Part shown: positions 55,753 to 63,991 of the stretch, piece after piece
How positions within the stretch are numbered: the stretch's first letter is position 1
Layout of the letters: each line of letters opens with the position of its first letter
Assembly (NCBI GenBank): GCA_958366945.1
Contig: CATXCY010000003.1
Coordinates: 1 to 64,000, forward strand
DNA from: Bruticola sp004554425
GTDB taxonomy: Bacteria > Vulcanimicrobiota > Xenobia > Xenobiales > Xenobiaceae
Length of the DNA stretch: 64,000 nucleotides
Direction: 5' to 3'
Made by a program: the position numbers and the translations under genes
Notes under the pieces: generated by a model
The model's input: the letters and a program-made list of their open reading frames with translations, nothing else
Database searches by the model: none
What the model was told of the DNA's origin: nothing

Positions 55753-56463
55753 TTACTTTTCTTCAGCAACTATTTCTTCGTTACTCAAAGCCATATTATA
55801 GAAAGCAGCCAAAGCTCCACCAATCAAAGGAGCAATGACAAAAACCCAGACTTGAGCTAGAGCTTGGCCACCTTTAACACAAGCTGGAGCTAAACTACGA
55901 GCAGGGTTAACGGAAGTGCCTGTTAAGGGCAACCCGACAATGTGAACAACAATCAAACATAAACCTATAACCAAACCAGCCACGTTAGCATACTCCGATT
56001 TGGAAGTGACAAACAAAATTGTAGACACAAAGCAGAAAGTAAGTACAACTTCTGTCAAAAAGGCTATAGTACCACTTATTTGAGTATTACTGGCACCCCC
56101 AAAGCCATTGCATCCGAAACTTCCTTTAGCGACGCCCAGTAATTCATGACTACCTATGATAGCATACAAAAGGAAAGCTCCAACAAAAGCGCCCATCACT
56201 TGAGCTACCAAATAACCTATGAAGTCTTTAGTTTCCATACGTCCCAAAATAACCATAGCCAGAGAAACGGCCGGGTTAAGATGGCATCCAGAAACTGGAC
56301 CTATAGAATAAACCATAGCCATAAGTATTAAACCGAAAGCTACAGCCACACCTAAATAGCCACAACCTACGCTAGAAGTAGGCACTTTGTGCAAAATAGC
56401 GGCACCGCAGCCAAAGAAGACTAGCATGGCCGTGCCCATAAATTCAGCTAGATATTTTTTCAC
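55753..56463 (-). CDS. aqpZ: aquaporin Z-like channel
   Basis: 236-residue MIP channel with six membrane segments. The two pore motifs are HLNPAVSLAMVILG and SVNPARSLAPA. The Arg of the selectivity filter follows the second NPA. It starts AEFMGTAMLVFFGCG as in AqpZ, so water is the likely substrate. GTG start with GGAG nine bases upstream. Follows the 897-residue gene by 18 bases on the same strand. Confidence 0.92.
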   Translation of the reverse strand: MKKYLAEFMGTAMLVFFGCGAAILHKVPTSSVGCGYLGVAVAFGLILMAMVYSIGPVSGCHLNPAVSLAMVILGRMETKDFIGYLVAQVMGAFVGAFLLYAIIGSHELLGVAKGSFGCNGFGGASNTQISGTIAFLTEVVLTFCFVSTILFVTSKSEYANVAGLVIGLCLIVVHIVGLPLTGTSVNPARSLAPACVKGGQALAQVWVFVIAPLIGGALAAFYNMALSNEEIVAEEK

Positions 56464-56481
56464 ATCAACTCTCCATATACT

Positions 56482-59175
56482 TTAAATGTAGTCATTGTTC
56501 TGCAAATAAGAAGTCCACAGTAATTGCAAAGATTTACGCAGAAATTCGTCTTTTGTTTGCAGATCGGCATATAAAGCACAAAAACCATCCTGTGCCAAAA
56601 TATCGTAATCGGAACGCATACCGGCAAATAAACGCGCCAATCCATAAGAAGCCTCAGTAATACCCACAGCTTTGGCTGCGAACCTATTGGCGTCTCCGTC
56701 CAATACCGAGGTAAAAGGACGTCTAGTAAACAAAAACTCTTTCAAAATTAAGAAAGGCTCATAGTCGGTAATTCTATATAAACGAGTAATTGTTTCAGAT
56801 ATTTTTCTATAAAGATTGGGAGTATCGGCATCATAATTGCCAACAACTTTGAGCCAAGGTTCAGCAGCTTCTACACCACTTTCGATGCACATTTTTACTG
56901 TTGTTTCAAGCAATTTGCACATCATAGTATCATCCAAGGATAAGCGAGAATGCCACAATTGAGTATGCTTATGGTAAAGCTGGAAGCATTTGCGCAAAAT
57001 GATGAATTGTTGTTCAGCTGTCGTAAGTTCAGCCATCTTAGCATGTAAAATGAAGATCTTGCCTTTTTCAAAGTTAAAAGCTTTAACGAAAAACTGTTCC
57101 TGTCCATCATAATAGCGCAAATCTACATTAGAGAACTTAAAGATACGCGCATTTAAACGTTGAAAAATTTCAGCAGGCTTAAAATTGAAAGGAATGAGCT
57201 TTGCCTCTTCAATTATGCCATTGAAACGTTCAGGCCAAGACGCAGGCTCAAAACCGGCTTCAGGGAAAAGCTTATCCAGCATAAATTCCACAACTTTACC
57301 AGCTTTTTCTTCACTATAGTAACGCTTTATATCGACTGGAGAAATTTGTACCGGCCCTAAAGGCACCAAGCTTTCGATTTTATCTTCTTTAATTTTGGCT
57401 TCATCTTTACTATTAAGATAAAGGGTCTCAATCATTTCCAGAACAGACTTGTATTTTTTGTTGACGGGATTTTTGGCTTGCTCAAAAAGCTCATCAAATA
57501 GTTCCGGACAAGTAGTTATTTCTTGCAACGCTTCAACCGTGTTGTCGATACTGGATGAAGTTACTCCTACTTTAAGCAAATAATAGTGCAAAACAGCTTC
57601 GTCAGAACACTTTTCTTGTATAGTATCAGCTAAATGTAGGAATTTTCTAGCTGTAACAGGATATTTAGCACATACCAAAGCTAAAACAAAAAGTAACTTC
57701 TTACTTTCAATTTTGGAATTGTCAGCCGACATTTTGTTGATGACAGCTTGGATCATATCCTTAGCATAACTATCCCAGTAATCTGTGTTAAAAGCATCAT
57801 AAAGCAAAGGCAATCCGGCTTTATAAGCATCTTCCCAGCGGGCCATATTGATATAATTATGCAAAATCGCCAAATTGGGCTGAAGAATGTAACTATCTTG
57901 CTTTAACAATTTGACTAGCTTAGCCAAGGCTAAATCATATTCACCATTATTCGATAATTCAAGACCAGCTTTAACCTCATCAATAACCTGTGAGTCATTG
58001 CTAGCAACAAAAGGTATATCTTCACTTCTTAATTGCGGAAGTAACTCCAAAGTTGGCAACTTTTCCGCTTCCTCTGTTTGCTCGACTATATCGCTTATTT
58101 TGTCTAATTTGTCAGCCAAAGCTGCATCAAGAATTACTTCCAGGTGATCTTTGAGCCTACCGACAGCAAACATAGGCAATTTTAGCTTGCTATTGTTGAC
58201 TATTGGCTCCTCTTCAGGCTCGGCGGCATCTTCAGCAACAGATTCGGCAGGCTCAGCGGCGGCAGGCTCGGCCATGTTTTCAGTAGCAGACTCGGCAGCG
58301 GTTTCAGCGGCAGGCTCGGTAGCAGCTGCAGCAGCAGGCTCAGTAGCGGTTTCAGCAACAGATTCGGCAGTCGGCTCAACAACAGCTTCTGTGGTAAGCG
58401 CCGCCGCAGCCGGGTCAGGTTTATCGGAATTTTCTTCAGAGCTGGAGGCAGAATCATGTGAAGCTGAAGGCTCTACCGTCGCTTCCTTATTGGCAACTTT
58501 TTTTAAGCGCCGCACACCGCTAGCTCCTTTAATACCTTTAAGGCCGCGCCCATTAGACATAGAAACTTTCACAAGTTCGCGCAAAGCGGCCTTGGGATCA
58601 GCGTGTTTAGAAGATTTCTTGGGTGGAGCCGCAACCTCAGCTGCGGACTCAGTAGCAGCTGCAGCGACAAGCTCGGTAGCAACTTCAGCAGCAGGCTCGG
58701 CGGCGGGCTCAGTAGCGGTTTCAGCGGCAGGCTCGGTAGCAACTTCAGCAGCAGGCTCGGCGGCGGGCTCGGTAGCGGCTTCAGCAGCAGGCTCGGCGGC
58801 AGCAGTAAGATCCGCGCCAGAGTCGATGCCGAGTAACGCAGCAAGTTCGGCGTTATATTTCGCATACAATTCTGGAGCGCAGTCTTTCAAGCCGCCGACA
58901 GCTGCACTACAAAGTGAGCGCATCTTATCCAAGCGTTGCTCTAATTCTGCGAATTGGCCCTTAAGCGCTTTGAGTGCTCCGTTAGTTTCTAAAGCTCGTT
59001 TGCGCCAATCGGCACATTCAGACTTAAGGACACTATTTGCACCGCGAGCGGCCTCCAGTTCTTCTCGGCTGCCATTATCTGCGCTTAAATTTTGTAAAAA
59101 AAGATCGGTAGCTTCAATAATACCTTCAAAATGTTCGCGCAAACTAGCGACTAAAATCTGACGTTCATCTGCCAT
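56482..59175 (-). CDS. large protein with coiled coil, Ala/Glu/Pro repeats and helical C-terminal domain; function unknown
   Basis: Residues 1-120: a helical/coiled-coil start (KGQFAELEQRLDKMRSL). About 125-185 and 265-325: tandem low-complexity EPAAEAATEP-type repeats. Between them a basic patch (GRGLKGIKGASGVRRLKK). From about 400: helical TPR-like region (NNGEYDLALAKLVKLLKQ). Near residues 690-740 the order KIFILHAKMAELTTAEQQF and FQLYHKH resembles a metalloprotease-type fold without its full HExxH motif. No signal peptide or membrane segment. I do not recognise a family. aqpZ begins 18 bases later, so co-transcription is possible. Confidence 0.8.
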   Translation of the reverse strand: MADERQILVASLREHFEGIIEATDLFLQNLSADNGSREELEAARGANSVLKSECADWRKRALETNGALKALKGQFAELEQRLDKMRSLCSAAVGGLKDCAPELYAKYNAELAALLGIDSGADLTAAAEPAAEAATEPAAEPAAEVATEPAAETATEPAAEPAAEVATELVAAAATESAAEVAAPPKKSSKHADPKAALRELVKVSMSNGRGLKGIKGASGVRRLKKVANKEATVEPSASHDSASSSEENSDKPDPAAAALTTEAVVEPTAESVAETATEPAAAAATEPAAETAAESATENMAEPAAAEPAESVAEDAAEPEEEPIVNNSKLKLPMFAVGRLKDHLEVILDAALADKLDKISDIVEQTEEAEKLPTLELLPQLRSEDIPFVASNDSQVIDEVKAGLELSNNGEYDLALAKLVKLLKQDSYILQPNLAILHNYINMARWEDAYKAGLPLLYDAFNTDYWDSYAKDMIQAVINKMSADNSKIESKKLLFVLALVCAKYPVTARKFLHLADTIQEKCSDEAVLHYYLLKVGVTSSSIDNTVEALQEITTCPELFDELFEQAKNPVNKKYKSVLEMIETLYLNSKDEAKIKEDKIESLVPLGPVQISPVDIKRYYSEEKAGKVVEFMLDKLFPEAGFEPASWPERFNGIIEEAKLIPFNFKPAEIFQRLNARIFKFSNVDLRYYDGQEQFFVKAFNFEKGKIFILHAKMAELTTAEQQFIILRKCFQLYHKHTQLWHSRLSLDDTMMCKLLETTVKMCIESGVEAAEPWLKVVGNYDADTPNLYRKISETITRLYRITDYEPFLILKEFLFTRRPFTSVLDGDANRFAAKAVGITEASYGLARLFAGMRSDYDILAQDGFCALYADLQTKDEFLRKSLQLLWTSYLQNNDYI
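58200..58830 (-). repeat. tandem Ala/Glu/Pro/Thr-coding repeats within the 897-residue gene
   Basis: Two blocks (58200-58370 and 58640-58800) of recurring GCC/GAG/CCT/ACT-type units encode EPAAE(A/V)ATEPAAE-like repeats. The high similarity of neighbouring units at DNA level implies expansion by slippage or unequal recombination. The opposite strand is open by chance because of the repeat. Confidence 0.8.
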
Positions 59176-59433
59176 ATCAGCAACTCCAAACGATTTTTAT
59201 TAGGTTTTCCCGCCCAAAGACAAGGATGCGGAATTGGCTAAAAAGCCTGTCTTTACCTGCCCACAAAGGCCTAACACACTTTATAGTTCAAAGCCATTTT
59301 GATCCACTATATAGTCTAAGCACTCACATTTGTTCAATTATTCTATATTTAACCTTGGAGTTTGTCTGCTATATCGTTCTGTGCTATTATTGGCGGCGAC
59401 ACCAAACTAGGAGCCTTCTCCGGTAACAATATT

Positions 59434-60018
59434 ATGAATGACGCTTTAGCTTTTTTGTGCGAATTTTTCAGGAAACCAACCCAAGTAGGAGCTATTTATC
59501 CTAGCTCGCAGGAACTAGCCAGAGAAATCGTTACTCAAGCCAACGTAGAACAAGCCCAAGTAATCGTTGAATTTGGAGCTGGCACAGGCGTATTTACCAG
59601 AGAAATTTTAAAGCGCAAACCTACTGAAGCGACATTTTTCTCTATAGAACAAAACGAATCATTAGTGGAAGTGCTTAAGCGCGAGTTGCCAGAAGCTGAT
59701 ATATGTTGTAATTCTGCAGCAGAGCTTCCCCGTCTTTTACAAGAGCGCAACCTTCAAAGCGTAGACGCTATAGTAAGCGGGCTCCCCTGGGCTGCTTTCG
59801 ATGAGCAATTGCAAGATATGCTGCTAGCCCCAGTTTTGCAATATTTGCAACCAGGAGGCAAATTTGTTACATTTGCTTACCTCCAAGGGCTATTGCTACC
59901 AGCTGGACACAGATTCGCCAAAAAAATACGCTCAAAGTTTGCCAAGGTAGAGAAATCGCGCATAGTTTGGGGTAATTTGCCGCCGGCCTTTGTCTATATT
60001 TGTACTAAAGAGAAGTAG
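59434..60018 (+). CDS. phospholipid N-methyltransferase-like SAM methyltransferase
   Basis: 194 residues from the ATG used. The start FLCEFFRKPTQVGAIYPSSQELA carries the GAI.PSS..LA pattern of PmtA/KsgA-like phospholipid methyltransferases. Next is the SAM motif VIVEFGAGTGVFTREIL, an acidic SIEQNESLVE (second SAM contact) and VDAIVSGLPWAAF, where the family catalytic motif is (S)GLP. The function is probably methylation of phosphatidylethanolamine, but a nucleic-acid or other substrate is possible. A TTG 24 codons upstream is in frame; I prefer the ATG because the domain begins there. Confidence 0.77.
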   Translation: MNDALAFLCEFFRKPTQVGAIYPSSQELAREIVTQANVEQAQVIVEFGAGTGVFTREILKRKPTEATFFSIEQNESLVEVLKRELPEADICCNSAAELPRLLQERNLQSVDAIVSGLPWAAFDEQLQDMLLAPVLQYLQPGGKFVTFAYLQGLLLPAGHRFAKKIRSKFAKVEKSRIVWGNLPPAFVYICTKEK

Positions 60019-60035
60019 GTGCTACAAAATTTGCA

Positions 60036-60060
60036 CCGATACAAAGAAAGCCCTCGCAGC
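60036..60060 (+). repeat. 25-base direct repeat, copy 1
   Basis: Positions 60036-60060 match 61514-61538 with two mismatches (core ACAAAGAAAGCCCTCG). It forms the leading part of a hairpin here. Confidence 0.8.
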
Positions 60061-60090
60061 TAAATTTATATCACTGCGAGGGCCTTCTAT
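60044..60090. terminator. hairpin terminator, copy 1 of a repeated element
   Basis: AAGCCCTCGCAG / CTGCGAGGGCCTT stem with a 13-base AT loop between the convergent methyltransferase and 216-residue genes. Its 5' part recurs almost exactly at 61514. Confidence 0.8.
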
Positions 60091-60740
60091 TAGTCGCACA
60101 TATCAAAAAGTTTTTGTTGGCGAATAGCATCTTCTAAAATGGCCAAATTTTGCAAATCGCTGGGCAAATCGCTATGGGCGCCTTTGCGTTTAGCTTGAGC
60201 AAATTTCCTTATAAAACGTCTTTCATTCCTTAAAAAATTCTTTCTTTTTCTTATCGATCTTACGCTTCTTTTGTCATTTTCGACATCATCAACTATGCCA
60301 CCGTACCATAAATCATCTAAAATTCTGTAGAAATTTTTATAATATCCACGTAAGTAATTTCTAGCGACAGAACGAATTATACCCCTTTCGTCATACCAAT
60401 CCGCGATAAAGAGTACTTTGTATTTACGGAAGAAAGCTCTAGCTTGTTCTAATAGTTTTGCACTGACCTCTTGATCCTCCGAAGGAGATTCACCTTCATA
60501 TTTATAATCGCCGCTCAAATGCATCCATCCTGAAGGAATTTCTTCAAGTTCCTTGGACGAATGCCATGTATCTCTTTCCCAATATATTTTAACTACAATA
60601 TTCTTAAACCGGAAATCGGGATTATAGTTATAATAGAATGAAAAATCCACATGATCGGTTTCAATATCAACTCCTTCTACAAACTCATATCCCCAAAGGC
60701 TATCTTCATGAGTCAAATACGATTTTTCTCTTACAGGCAT
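60090..60740 (-). CDS. hypothetical protein, larger member of a local paralogous pair
   Basis: 216 residues, no signal or membrane segment. The N-terminal 90 residues are rich in Tyr, Trp, Asp and Glu. The C-terminal 125 begin QARAFFRKYKVLFIADWYDERG, contain a very basic stretch (KRSVRSIRKRKNFLRNERR) and end in NLAILEDAIRQQKLFDMCD. This C-terminal part aligns with most of the 127-residue protein encoded just upstream. Function unknown; the basic patch could contact nucleic acid. Ninety-one bases separate it from that gene on the same strand. Confidence 0.65.
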   Translation of the reverse strand: MPVREKSYLTHEDSLWGYEFVEGVDIETDHVDFSFYYNYNPDFRFKNIVVKIYWERDTWHSSKELEEIPSGWMHLSGDYKYEGESPSEDQEVSAKLLEQARAFFRKYKVLFIADWYDERGIIRSVARNYLRGYYKNFYRILDDLWYGGIVDDVENDKRSVRSIRKRKNFLRNERRFIRKFAQAKRKGAHSDLPSDLQNLAILEDAIRQQKLFDMCD

Positions 60741-60831
60741 ATATACTACTCTCCATTAAATAGAACCGGGCTGCAAGCTAAAGCAAGACAGCTACAAGCC
60801 TACAGCCATATAGCACGTTAATAGCTACTAG

Positions 60832-61215
60832 TTAATCATTCATATTGAAAAAGCCGAAATCGTTGACAACAGATTCTAACAGAAGCACCTCATCATGATG
60901 ATTTTCTGGAGGATACTTTTCTTTGAGCTCATTATATTCAAACAAAAGCCTATCCTTTCTGGCAGCACCCGTCTCTATAATACGTCTTTTATCAGCACCA
61001 TTGGACTGACATTTACGCCGTTTTTTAGTTCGGTTAGCATCAACTTCGTGAACATCTTCAAATTTTAAACGGTCCAAAAGTTGTTCAAAGCTTAGATCTT
61101 CACACAAATAAGCATGAAGGTATTCAATATCTAAACACCCTTCCCAAACAGCCGCAAAAAGAACCTTACGACGCTTAAAGAATTCAATGGCATTAGCAAT
61201 CCTTTTTTTACTCAC
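60832..61215 (-). CDS. hypothetical protein, smaller member of a local paralogous pair
   Basis: 127 residues: NAIEFFKRRKVLFAAVWEGCLD at the start, a middle Lys/Arg-rich stretch (NRTKKRRKCQSNGADKRR) and the end VLLLESVVNDFGFFNMND. FF+++KVLF.A.W, the LL(D)RL region, and the hydrophobic LE.....FF.M.D end match its larger neighbour. The GTG start overlaps the stop of a 14-codon upstream frame as GTGA. No Shine-Dalgarno of its own is seen, in keeping with coupled translation. A near-consensus promoter lies about 200 bases upstream. No family known to me. Confidence 0.62.
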   Translation of the reverse strand: MSKKRIANAIEFFKRRKVLFAAVWEGCLDIEYLHAYLCEDLSFEQLLDRLKFEDVHEVDANRTKKRRKCQSNGADKRRIIETGAARKDRLLFEYNELKEKYPPENHHDEVLLLESVVNDFGFFNMND

Positions 61216-61256
61216 ATGCGGCGCTTTAGGAGAATGTTTATACTTATATTCTCCAT
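61212..61256 (-). CDS. possible 14-residue leader peptide
   Basis: The frame MENISINILLKRRM ends in TGA inside a GTGA overlap with the 127-residue gene. An inverted repeat, GGAGAAT (61248-61254 read on minus) and ATTCTCC (61229-61235), lies within it. It may allow translational control. It has only a weak ribosome-binding site itself, so it may not be translated. Confidence 0.3.
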   Translation of the reverse strand: MENISINILLKRRM

Positions 61257-61418
61257 GAAGTGCAAGAGATTTAGTTCATTTGCTCTTATTTAATTTTAGT
61301 AAAAAATCATTTTTTAGCTAACGAACATACGTTCGCCCGCTATTTTATGCTACATTTTTAGTTCATTAAATCATTTCATTTCTGTTAAAGTATTTTTTAG
61401 CATTACGAATGCACCTTT

Positions 61419-61447
61419 ATTATACCAGCTACAGATGATACCGTCAA
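61419..61447 (-). promoter_or_regulatory. near-consensus sigma-70 promoter
   Basis: On the minus strand TTGACG and TATAAT are separated by exactly 17 bases. Initiation would fall near 61411, giving a leader of about 195 bases before the 127-residue gene. This is the clearest promoter in the window. Confidence 0.7.
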
Positions 61448-61513
61448 CAGATTTTGTCACCACTTGCCGCCTACTTTTTTTCCACATTTGCCCTAAAGAA
61501 AAGCATAAATTTG

Positions 61514-61538
61514 CCGACACAAAGAAAGCCCTCGTAGC
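61514..61538 (+). repeat. 25-base direct repeat, copy 2
   Basis: Second copy of the element at 60036-60060, again the 5' arm of a hairpin. The two copies flank the paralogous gene pair. Confidence 0.8.
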
Positions 61539-61590
61539 GTTGCGCTAATCTCAAAACACAAGAACTAACCGCAAACGCCACGAGGGCTTT
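61526..61590. terminator. long hairpin, copy 2 of a repeated element
   Basis: AGCCCTCGT.GCG and its complement form a stem of about 18 bp (one mismatch and one bulge) with a loop of about 25. T-rich sequence follows on both strands. On the minus strand it comes directly after the candidate RNA and may be a back-up terminator for it. Confidence 0.6.
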
Positions 61591-61596
61591 TTATAG

Positions 61597-61724
61597 AAAA
61601 AAGTTGCGCAGAGGCCGCTGGGTCGACACATTCGCCCGCGTGTCGATGGGTAGCCGCCAGAGGTTTCACTCCCTGAACAAACTACCAAGTTGGCATTGTT
61701 TGTTCGCCCGTGCGCTCCTCTGCC
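61597..61724 (-). ncRNA. candidate structured small RNA
   Basis: A GC-rich block of about 128 bases in an AT-rich gap. On the minus strand it begins a few bases after an extended -10 box, has a closing stem GCAGAGG (61717-61723) with CCTCTGC (61608-61614), and ends in six T. Inside are the perfect hairpins GAACAAAC / GTTTGTTC and CGACAC / GTGTCG. A second CCTCTG in the middle can pair with the same 5' arm, giving two exclusive folds. The promoter, ends and stems all agree on the minus strand. It does not match tmRNA, SRP RNA or RNase P RNA as I know them; 6S RNA cannot be excluded. Confidence 0.55.
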
Positions 61725-61729
61725 CCCAC

Positions 61730-61738
61730 AGTATAACA
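61730..61738 (-). promoter_or_regulatory. extended -10 box of the candidate RNA
   Basis: TGTTATACT on the minus strand is a TGn extended -10 (TATACT). The -35 region (around 61753-61758) is poor, as is usual for extended -10 promoters. The start would be about 61723. Confidence 0.5.
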
Positions 61739-61918
61739 AAAGAAAGCTTAAAGCGCTATAGTTTCAGGTGCTTACAACGGCTGTCCTCAGTAAAAAAAAT
61801 AGCCCCAGATGCACATATTAACGGTTGAACAGGAAAAAAACAGTTTTTTAACGTAGTTTCCCGAGCTGAGGTATCTAATTTTAGATTTGGCAAGTTCAAC
61901 CTTGTGGAGGCTCATTTA

Positions 61919-63991
61919 GTGAAAGACAACAGCTCAAACCGAATTTTGGTATTGGAAGATCAGGGCGTCAGCCAGATGCTTATTTGCCACTATCTCGAGG
62001 ACAAAGGTTTTGAAACTACCACTGCCAATTCCGGAAATGAAGCTTTGGATATTATCGAAAAGCAGCCAGTTCAAGTGCTAATTATGGAAACTCCAGCCAA
62101 AGATACGAACAACCTGGCTTTTATAGCTAATTTAAGAGAAAGCCGGAATTTAGCTGAGTTGCCTATTATTGTTGTATCCTCTCTGGGTGAGTATGCCGAT
62201 AAAGTGGCAACCTGGAATGCAGGCGCCAACTATTATATAGTAAAACCGGTCGGTGAAGAAGAACTTATTGCCAAAGTCAATCTCTGCTTATCGCTACATA
62301 AATCTTATCAAGATTTGCATACTCAAGAAGAGCGACTCGATCTGGCTGTTAAAGCTATTAACGGTGGCGTTTTTGATTGGGATATAGAAACAAATTCTAT
62401 TATCAATTCTCCCAAAGTATACGAGCTTTTATGTATGGAGCACGACTTATCCGCTCCTGCTACTCCTCAAGATTGGTTTAATGCCATTCACCCTGAAGAT
62501 TATGCTGCGGTATCAGAAAAGCTTAAAGAGCACCTTGAAGGCAAAACTCCTTATTTAGAAGCGCAGCACCGTGTAATGCGTCAAGATGGCACTCATCGTT
62601 GGGTTTTAGTACGAGCTATTGCCGTACGCGACGGCAACGGAGAAGCTCAGCGCTTGGTAGGTAATATCAGCGATATAAGCAACTCTTTCTCCTACGACAG
62701 TGTAACCGGTTTGCCAGGGCGTCACGTATTTTACGATTTATTGGAAAGGGCCATGGTACGTGCCATTCGCAATGAGAAGTACCTTTTCGGCCTTCTAAAT
62801 GTAACTGTCAACGACTTAGAGCAACTTAAAGCTAAATTTACTGAGGCTGAAATAGAGCAAATTTGGTCGGCTATAAGTAGGCGTTTGCAACTTTCTTCTC
62901 GAGCCTCCGATCTTATTTCTCGCATTGAGTATAATCGCTTTGCCATCCTTTTGGACGATTTACGCGAAGTTAGTGACGCCTTGCGTGTAGCTAACCGTAT
63001 TTCTAAATCGTTGACCAACCAATTGCGCATATTTGACGACCAAATAAAAGTCAATACCAGCATAGGTGTAGCGGTCTCTTGCGATAGCTACGAATCTCCC
63101 GAGAGTTTATTAGAAGACGCTTACAAAGCTTCCCTTTTAGCTAAAACTTTGGGTGAAAATAAAGCCCGCATGTGCAACGACGAGCACCAAAAATATTCCC
63201 AGGAGCGCTTGACACGCGAACAGGAGCTTTATGACGCAGTAGGTGGGCGTCAGTTCACTCCTCGATATTTACCTATCGTCAATCGAGGAGACGAAACTAT
63301 CAGCGGTTTGGAAGTTCTTTTGCGTTGGCGCCATCCTAGTGGCAAAACTCTCATTCCAGAAGAATTTCTTGACTTATGTGACCGCGATCAGCTTATGCTG
63401 CCTATCGGTTACGAGCTTATCAAAGCTTCTATTGAGCAAATAAAAAAACTCGATACGCTTTCTACTCTACCCCAAGACTTTACCGTCAACTTTAATGTAA
63501 GTAACCGCCAGTTTTATGACAGTGATTTGCTAGATAACATTTTACTCAGCTGCCAAGATTTTAAATTCAACCCTGGCCGTATCCGTTTGGAAGTACGCGA
63601 AGACACTTTAGCTAAAGACTTAGATAAAGCCAAGCAAATTATTGCTACCTTCGCAGAACATGGTATAGGCTACGTTTTAGATCGTTTGGGTAGTGCCTCT
63701 TTGCCTATGTGCGATATGCTTGATTTAAACTTAAAAGCTGTTAAGAGCAACTATCTGGACTTTGTTTCCGAGCAGCGCAGCTTTGAATTAAAAGAGCGCT
63801 ATGCCAAGATGTGCTTAAAGGCTTCCGAATTTTTGGGCTGTCAGTGCATAATTAACGGCATAAGTAATATGGAGCAATCTGAATCTCTGTCCAAAGTAGG
63901 TTTAAAGCTTCAGGAAGGGTACGCCTTTGGTAAGCCTTTAAACTTACGTGGTCTCGAAGTTTTTGCCGAAAATGGCTACAAATTGAACTAA
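61919..63991 (+). CDS. REC-PAS-GGDEF-EAL signalling protein with degenerate active sites
   Basis: 690 residues: receiver (1-125), PAS with PAC (about 135-260; VFDWDIET, HRWVLVRAIAVRDGNG), GGDEF domain (about 262-425), EAL domain (about 430-690). The usual phospho-Asp is Glu57 (LIMETP). The RxGGDEF motif reads R335-IEYNRF. In the EAL domain EVL (465-467) and LLRWRHPSG remain, but DDFG is D588-RLG and other metal ligands are altered. The fold is kept while c-di-GMP synthesis and breakdown look lost, so a binding or scaffold role is likely. GTG start chosen at eight bases after GGAGG; a GTG five codons earlier is also in frame. Confidence 0.88.
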   Translation: MKDNSSNRILVLEDQGVSQMLICHYLEDKGFETTTANSGNEALDIIEKQPVQVLIMETPAKDTNNLAFIANLRESRNLAELPIIVVSSLGEYADKVATWNAGANYYIVKPVGEEELIAKVNLCLSLHKSYQDLHTQEERLDLAVKAINGGVFDWDIETNSIINSPKVYELLCMEHDLSAPATPQDWFNAIHPEDYAAVSEKLKEHLEGKTPYLEAQHRVMRQDGTHRWVLVRAIAVRDGNGEAQRLVGNISDISNSFSYDSVTGLPGRHVFYDLLERAMVRAIRNEKYLFGLLNVTVNDLEQLKAKFTEAEIEQIWSAISRRLQLSSRASDLISRIEYNRFAILLDDLREVSDALRVANRISKSLTNQLRIFDDQIKVNTSIGVAVSCDSYESPESLLEDAYKASLLAKTLGENKARMCNDEHQKYSQERLTREQELYDAVGGRQFTPRYLPIVNRGDETISGLEVLLRWRHPSGKTLIPEEFLDLCDRDQLMLPIGYELIKASIEQIKKLDTLSTLPQDFTVNFNVSNRQFYDSDLLDNILLSCQDFKFNPGRIRLEVREDTLAKDLDKAKQIIATFAEHGIGYVLDRLGSASLPMCDMLDLNLKAVKSNYLDFVSEQRSFELKERYAKMCLKASEFLGCQCIINGISNMEQSESLSKVGLKLQEGYAFGKPLNLRGLEVFAENGYKLN

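Noticed and set aside
58151..59161. 336-codon plus-strand frame opposite the 897-residue gene
   Set aside because: It exists only because the repeated Ala/Glu/Pro codons have no stops in the complement; its product is low-complexity Ser/Ala/Gly throughout.
61597..61724. tmRNA, RNase P RNA or SRP RNA
   Set aside because: The invariant segments of these RNAs are missing and the length is wrong for the first two; 6S RNA was not excluded but its typical central bubble was not convincing.
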